DNA from: Curtobacterium sp. MCBA15_001
GTDB taxonomy: Bacteria; Actinomycetota; Actinomycetes; Actinomycetales; Microbacteriaceae
Length of the DNA: 59,530 nt
Assembly (NCBI RefSeq): GCF_001864835.1
Contig: NZ_MJGI01000022.1
Location: 110,827-170,356, forward strand
Direction: 5' to 3'
In this document: positions 57,388-59,530 of the stretch, piece by piece
Position numbering within the stretch: the stretch's first letter is position 1
Layout: the number at the start of each line of letters is the position of its first letter
The notes under the pieces: generated by a model
Database searches by the model: none
The model's input: the letters and a program-made list of their open reading frames with translations, nothing else
Told to the model about the DNA's origin: nothing
Program-made: the position numbers and the translations under genes

Positions 57388-59486
57388 CCGCTGCGCGAGA
57401 CTCGAGTCCGGGCCTGATCAGCGTCCCCCTCGTCGGCCTCGACGAGGACCTCGGCGCCACGTCGGCGGACGTCATCCGCGTCCTCGCCGACCGCGTCGCC
57501 GCGAGCGGCCGTGCGGCATCCGGCGAGAGCCTGGCTGCCGACGCCATCAAGCGCGAGGCATCGGTCGGCACCGGCGTCCCCGGTGGCATCGCCATCCCGC
57601 ACGCCCGATCGGCCTCGGTCACCGAGCCCACGCTGGCGATGTCGCGCCTGGCCCGGAAGGTGCCGTTCGGTGCCCCGGACGGCGACGCCGACCTGGTCTT
57701 CATGATCGCCGTGCCCGAGGGCGCCGACAAGGACCACCTGACGGTGCTCTCCACCCTGGCCCGCGCGCTCATCCGCGACGACTTCACCGCCGCACTGCGC
57801 GCCGCGAAGACGCAGCAGGAGATCGTCGACCTGGTCGACCGCGAGGTGACCGGTGAGGTCGCCGACGCCGGCGTGACGGGCGCACCCCGAGCCTCCAACC
57901 CGGCCGCGTCGGCCACGGCGCCCGCCGCCGGCCGCAAGGTCATCGTCGGCGTCACCGCCTGTCCCACCGGCATCGCGCACACCTACATGGCTGCCGACGC
58001 CCTCGTCGCCGCCGCCCAGCGCGCCGGCGCCGAGATGCACGTCGAGACGCAGGGGTCCTCGCAGGTCGAGCCCCTCGACCCCGCGCTCATCGCCCGGGCC
58101 GACGCCGTGGTGTTCGCGGTCGACGTCGACGTGCGCGACCGCTCCCGTTTCGCCGGCAAGCCGCTCGTCTCCGGGCCGGTGAAGCGCGGCGTGGACGAGC
58201 CCGACGCGATGATCGCCGAGGCCCTCCGCGCCGCCGAGGACCCGAACGCCGCCCGCGTCTCCGGCTCCGCCGCCGAGGCCGGCACCAGCACCGCGTCGAA
58301 CGAGCACTTCGGGCAGTCCCTCAAGCGCTGGCTGCTGACCGGTGTGTCGTACATGATCCCGTTCGTCGCCGGCGGTGGCCTGCTCATCGCGCTCGGGTTC
58401 CTGCTCGCCGGGTACGGCATCGCGCTGACGCACGGCGACTCCGGGCAGAACAACGCCGTCTACACGCTGACGAACTACACGCTGTTGAACCTGCCGCCGG
58501 AGGGCCTGGCGTACTACCTGGGCGCCGCCGCGTTCCAGATTGGCGGGATCTCGCTCGGCTTCCTGGTCGCAGCGCTCGCCGGGTACATCGCCTACGCCAT
58601 GGCCGACCGTCCGGGCATCGCGCCCGGGTTCGTCGCCGGCTCGATCGCCGTCTTCATGAACGCCGGGTTCCTCGGCGGTCTCGTCGGTGGCCTCATCGCC
58701 GGTGCCGCCGCGTACTGGATCGGGCGCATCCCGGTCTGGCGCTGGCTGCGCGGCCTGATGCCCGTCGTGATCATCCCGCTCTTCGCGTCGATCATCGCGT
58801 CGGGGCTGCTGCTCCTGGTGCTCGGCGGCCCGATCGCGTGGCTCATGACGCAGCTCACCGCCTGGCTGAACTCGCTCAACGGTGCCTCGGCGGTCCTGCT
58901 CGGCATCATCCTCGGCCTGATGATGGCGTTCGACCTCGGTGGTCCGGTCAACAAGGTCGCCTACGCGTTCGCGGTCGCCGGCCTGGGTGCCGGGTCCGCC
59001 AGCAACGTCGTGCCGTTCGAGATCATGGCCGCGGTGATGGCCGCCGGCATGGTCCCGCCGCTGGCCCTGGCGCTGGCCTCGACCGTGCTCTACCGCAAGG
59101 GCTTCACGAAGCCCGAGCGGGAGAACGGCAAGGCCGCGTGGCTGCTCGGAGCGTCGTTCATCTCCGAGGGCGCGATCCCGTTCGCCGCGGCCGACCCGCT
59201 GCGGGTGATCCCGGCGTCGATGATCGGTGCCGCGGTCACGGGTGCGATCTCGATGGGTGCCGGCGTGACCTCGCGGGCGCCGCACGGTGGGATCTTCGTG
59301 TTCTTCGCGATCGGGAACATCGGGATGTTCATCGTGGCGATCCTGGCCGGCATGGTCGTGTCCGCGCTGGTGCTCGTCGGGCTGAAGAAGTGGGTGCGTC
59401 GGGCTCCTGCGGCTGACGCGGTCGCTGCGGAGCAGGCGGCCGTGGCCGGCGAGACGGTCGGGCAGCGCGCGCCGGTGGCGGCGTAG
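57384..59486 (+). CDS. fruA: Fructose PTS transporter, EIIABC
   Basis: A 700-residue fused phosphotransferase permease. The EIIA domain (about 10-155) has the phospho-His in GIAIPHARS (His 73); the EIIB domain (about 190-285) has the phospho-Cys in TACPTGIAHTYMAADAL (Cys 193); an Ala/Ser-rich linker leads to the EIIC domain (about 310-680) with VSYMIPFVAGGGLLIALGFL and FDLGGPVNKVAYAFA. It imports fructose with formation of fructose 1-phosphate, the substrate of FruK. HPr and EI are not in the window. The ATG overlaps the fruK stop and has AAAGGAG upstream. Confidence 0.96.
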   Translation: MTAARDSSPGLISVPLVGLDEDLGATSADVIRVLADRVAASGRAASGESLAADAIKREASVGTGVPGGIAIPHARSASVTEPTLAMSRLARKVPFGAPDGDADLVFMIAVPEGADKDHLTVLSTLARALIRDDFTAALRAAKTQQEIVDLVDREVTGEVADAGVTGAPRASNPAASATAPAAGRKVIVGVTACPTGIAHTYMAADALVAAAQRAGAEMHVETQGSSQVEPLDPALIARADAVVFAVDVDVRDRSRFAGKPLVSGPVKRGVDEPDAMIAEALRAAEDPNAARVSGSAAEAGTSTASNEHFGQSLKRWLLTGVSYMIPFVAGGGLLIALGFLLAGYGIALTHGDSGQNNAVYTLTNYTLLNLPPEGLAYYLGAAAFQIGGISLGFLVAALAGYIAYAMADRPGIAPGFVAGSIAVFMNAGFLGGLVGGLIAGAAAYWIGRIPVWRWLRGLMPVVIIPLFASIIASGLLLLVLGGPIAWLMTQLTAWLNSLNGASAVLLGIILGLMMAFDLGGPVNKVAYAFAVAGLGAGSASNVVPFEIMAAVMAAGMVPPLALALASTVLYRKGFTKPERENGKAAWLLGASFISEGAIPFAAADPLRVIPASMIGAAVTGAISMGAGVTSRAPHGGIFVFFAIGNIGMFIVAILAGMVVSALVLVGLKKWVRRAPAADAVAAEQAAVAGETVGQRAPVAA

Positions 59487-59519
59487 CGGTCCAGGTGGCG
59501 GACGTCACCCCGTGACGGA

Positions 59520-59530
59520 CGGGAGGCCCG
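59520..59530 (+). repeat. Left arm of a GGGAGGCCCG-type hairpin cut by the window end
   Basis: CGGGAGGCCCG at the edge matches the left arms of the hairpins at 44798, 55207 and (as GGAGGCCCGG) 51648. It is probably the terminator of the fructose operon; the right arm is beyond the window. Confidence 0.45.

Overview
The window is about 59.5 kb of very GC-rich DNA with tightly packed genes, many GTG/TTG starts and 4-base ATGA/GTGA overlaps. Its gene set (Rv2629-type Vms1-like protein, DUF3151, HspR with HAIR operators, zinc-finger-less DnaJ) is that of a high-GC actinobacterium. The family content fits Microbacteriaceae, most like Curtobacterium; that genus call is inference from gene content only. 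I see no rRNA, tRNA, insertion sequence, prophage or CRISPR array.

Layout. 0.1-4.6 kb: envelope and housekeeping genes (DUF3618-like protein, YihY/BrkB membrane protein, SDR oxidoreductase, ABC-F ATPase, DUF3151). 4.7-11.1 kb (minus): a four-gene sugar operon, solute-binding protein > MalF-type permease > MalG-type permease > LacZ, each overlapping the next by 4 bases. 11.4-14.8 kb: Vms1-like protein, a divergent MFS/GntR pair with two palindromic operators between them, and a 45-residue small protein. 15.0-24.0 kb: a LacI-type regulator followed by a six-gene operon (family-5 solute-binding lipoprotein, two permeases, a two-domain ATPase, an alpha/beta hydrolase and a GH1 beta-glucosidase). 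A LacI-type operator lies on that operon's promoter, and the beta-glucosidase seems to start at ATC. 24.0-29.7 kb: ankyrin-repeat protein, an acyltransferase remnant and the dnaK-grpE-dnaJ-hspR operon. 29.7-35.0 kb: two tandem secreted paralogues of unknown function, a DedA protein fused to a degenerate CDP-alcohol phosphatidyltransferase-like half, and an RsmC/RlmG-type methyltransferase.

35.1-45.4 kb: AbiEi-like protein, aldo-keto reductase, small hypothetical protein, GH2 beta-mannosidase, TatA, DHA2-type MFS exporter, N-domain-less ClpB under a near-consensus HAIR operator, DUF2231 membrane protein. 45.5-51.6 kb: an envelope-stress-like module of response regulator, histidine kinase, two duplicated Cys-motif lipoproteins, a peptidoglycan-binding efflux adaptor, a MacB-type ATPase broken by a frameshift, and a MacB-type permease. 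51.9-59.5 kb: a second sugar ABC transporter (binding protein plus two permeases) and a DeoR regulator > 1-phosphofructokinase > fructose PTS EIIABC operon.

Biology. The window is dominated by plant-polysaccharide and sugar use: beta-galactoside, beta-glucoside, beta-mannoside and fructose systems, each with recognisable local operators. The heat-shock regulon is visible at two loci (dnaK operon and clpB), both with HAIR-type sites and with the repressor HspR encoded here. Intergenic regions often carry long hairpins with GGAGGCCCGG-type arms and no U-tract, which look like a repeated terminator family.
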